From JACVRW01 sp963819115 (lineage in GTDB: Bacteria > Actinomycetota > Thermoleophilia > Solirubrobacterales > Thermoleophilaceae): DNA of 64,000 bases. Position 1 is the stretch's first letter; each line of letters begins with the position of its first letter. Both the position numbers and the translations under genes were made by a program. The stretch covers positions 1,178,001-1,242,000 of the forward strand of contig CAWFUR010000011.1 in the NCBI GenBank assembly GCA_963819115.1, written 5' to 3'. Below are positions 63,275 through 64,000 of this stretch, piece after piece. The notes beneath the pieces were generated by a model. The model ran no database searches, was not told where the DNA came from, and worked only from the letters and a program-made list of their open reading frames with translations.

Positions 63275-64000
63275 TCAGGAGACGGCCATGAGCGCGCGCG
63301 GCACGGCGCGGTACTCCGCCGCCTCGTGCTCGCCGATGTAGTCGCCGTCCACCTGAACCGGGAACGGGGTGCCGTCCGTGGACTCGACGCGCGCCGTATC
63401 GAGGAACGGAAGGCTCACCACCTGGCGGTGGCGGGCCACCGCACCGTCCCTGCCCGACAGCAGGCGGGGAATCAGGGTGGGCATCTCGAACAGGGTGGCG
63501 TTGCGAAGCACGGCCAGCGACAGCGACCCGTTCTGTAGCCCGGCTCCCTCCGCCACCCGGATGGGGCGGCGGCGAAAGTAGGTGAACGGATCGGAGTTCT
63601 GGATGATCACGGTCACGCCCTCGAGCTCCCTGCCACCGGCAATGACCCTGACGTGAGGAGGCCGGATCAGGTAGCGGCGGTTGAAGATGCCGACTGCGGC
63701 GTAGCTGTAGTACCACGCGCCGAAGCGGGCCTTTCGCCGCGGATGGGCATCCACGCGCTCGACGACGCTGGCGTCCAGGCCGATGCCTGACGAGAACACG
63801 AAGTGGCGCCCGTTCACCGAACCCAGGTCCACGGGGCGGGGATGGAAGTCATCCGCGATGCGCAGGAGGTGCTCCGTGGCGTCCACCACGTCGTTGGGGA
63901 TCCCAAGCGTGCGCGCCCACACGTTGGTCGATCCGCCCGGGAGCGCTGTGAGCGGGGTCTGGGTGCCGGCCAGCCCGTTGGCGGCCTCGTTCACGGTCCC
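63275..64000 (-). CDS. Diacylglycerol kinase-family lipid kinase (5' end outside the window)
   Basis: At least 242 residues; the N-terminus lies beyond 64000. The visible start GTVNEAANGLAG is the second half of the DAGK-family GDGTxNE nucleotide-binding motif. It is followed by LTALPGGSTNVWARTLGIP, the FSSGIGLDASVVERVD segment and the C-terminal beta-sandwich (VQVDGDYIGEHEAAEY). Members phosphorylate diacylglycerol, sphingosine or related lipids. The truncation is caused by the window edge, not a mutation. Confidence 0.85.
   Translation of the reverse strand, partial: GTVNEAANGLAGTQTPLTALPGGSTNVWARTLGIPNDVVDATEHLLRIADDFHPRPVDLGSVNGRHFVFSSGIGLDASVVERVDAHPRRKARFGAWYYSYAAVGIFNRRYLIRPPHVRVIAGGRELEGVTVIIQNSDPFTYFRRRPIRVAEGAGLQNGSLSLAVLRNATLFEMPTLIPRLLSGRDGAVARHRQVVSLPFLDTARVESTDGTPFPVQVDGDYIGEHEAAEYRAVPRALMAVS

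Overview
The window is about 64 kb of very GC-rich chromosome (I judge roughly 70% G+C by eye) from an actinobacterium. I infer class Thermoleophilia, order Solirubrobacterales or a neighbour. The grounds are frequent GTG/TTG starts, an F420-dependent-type oxidoreductase, housekeeping blocks typical of Actinobacteria, and SnoaL-like proteins starting MSQEN/MSREN, a family I associate with Thermoleophilia. No 16S gene or other decisive marker is present, so the placement is an inference.

Layout. (1) 0-10 kb is housekeeping: tlyA-nadK-recN-pyrG, an M20 peptidase, a Nudix hydrolase, xerD, mutM, a glutaredoxin and recO, packed with many 4-base start/stop overlaps. (2) 10-19 kb holds ppdK, a secreted beta-helix protein, a small lipoprotein, then dgt-dnaG-rpoD, the macromolecular-synthesis block. 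(3) 18.8-25 kb holds a tandem palindromic repeat, tRNA-Asn, an F420/LLM-type oxidoreductase coupled to a glycosyltransferase, an SDR, several lipoproteins and a CAU-anticodon tRNA that looks like Ile2. (4) 25-27 kb is a possible relic island between that tRNA and a decayed tRNA 3' half. (5) 27-48.7 kb is an accessory region rich in exported enzymes: a CocE-type esterase, a sulfatase-like protein, an arylsulfotransferase-like protein, a penicillin acylase-type Ntn hydrolase and a large alpha/beta hydrolase. Mixed in are SnoaL-like proteins, PlsC, a sulfite-oxidase-like enzyme, SDR, FKBP, a FemAB-like acyltransferase, an RfbF-like nucleotidyltransferase and an RpiR regulator. (6) 48.7-63.2 kb is a conserved block: pdxS-pdxT-M29 peptidase, yebC, ruvC-ruvA-ruvB, a zinc-ribbon/PAS protein coupled to a fused secDF, recJ and the bifunctional rel. 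(7) The right edge cuts a diacylglycerol/lipid kinase-like gene.

Three features are not explained by ordinary gene content. First, an interspersed palindromic repeat (core GCCCGATCGGTGATCGGGC, mostly with a conserved tail GAGCACCGGACCATG) occurs at five loci as seven units. One copy has a compensatory change in both arms, and one is read through as the C-terminus of a protein. Second, many start codons lie 6-10 nt behind a TAnnnT -10-like box, which predicts widespread leaderless transcription and helps choose starts. Third, two SnoaL-like genes share the same -10/spacer/ATG cassette, and a third, broken copy of that cassette sits at the 3' end of an unrelated lipoprotein gene.

No CRISPR array, complete transposase, integrase (other than host XerD), rRNA gene or recognisable defence system was seen.
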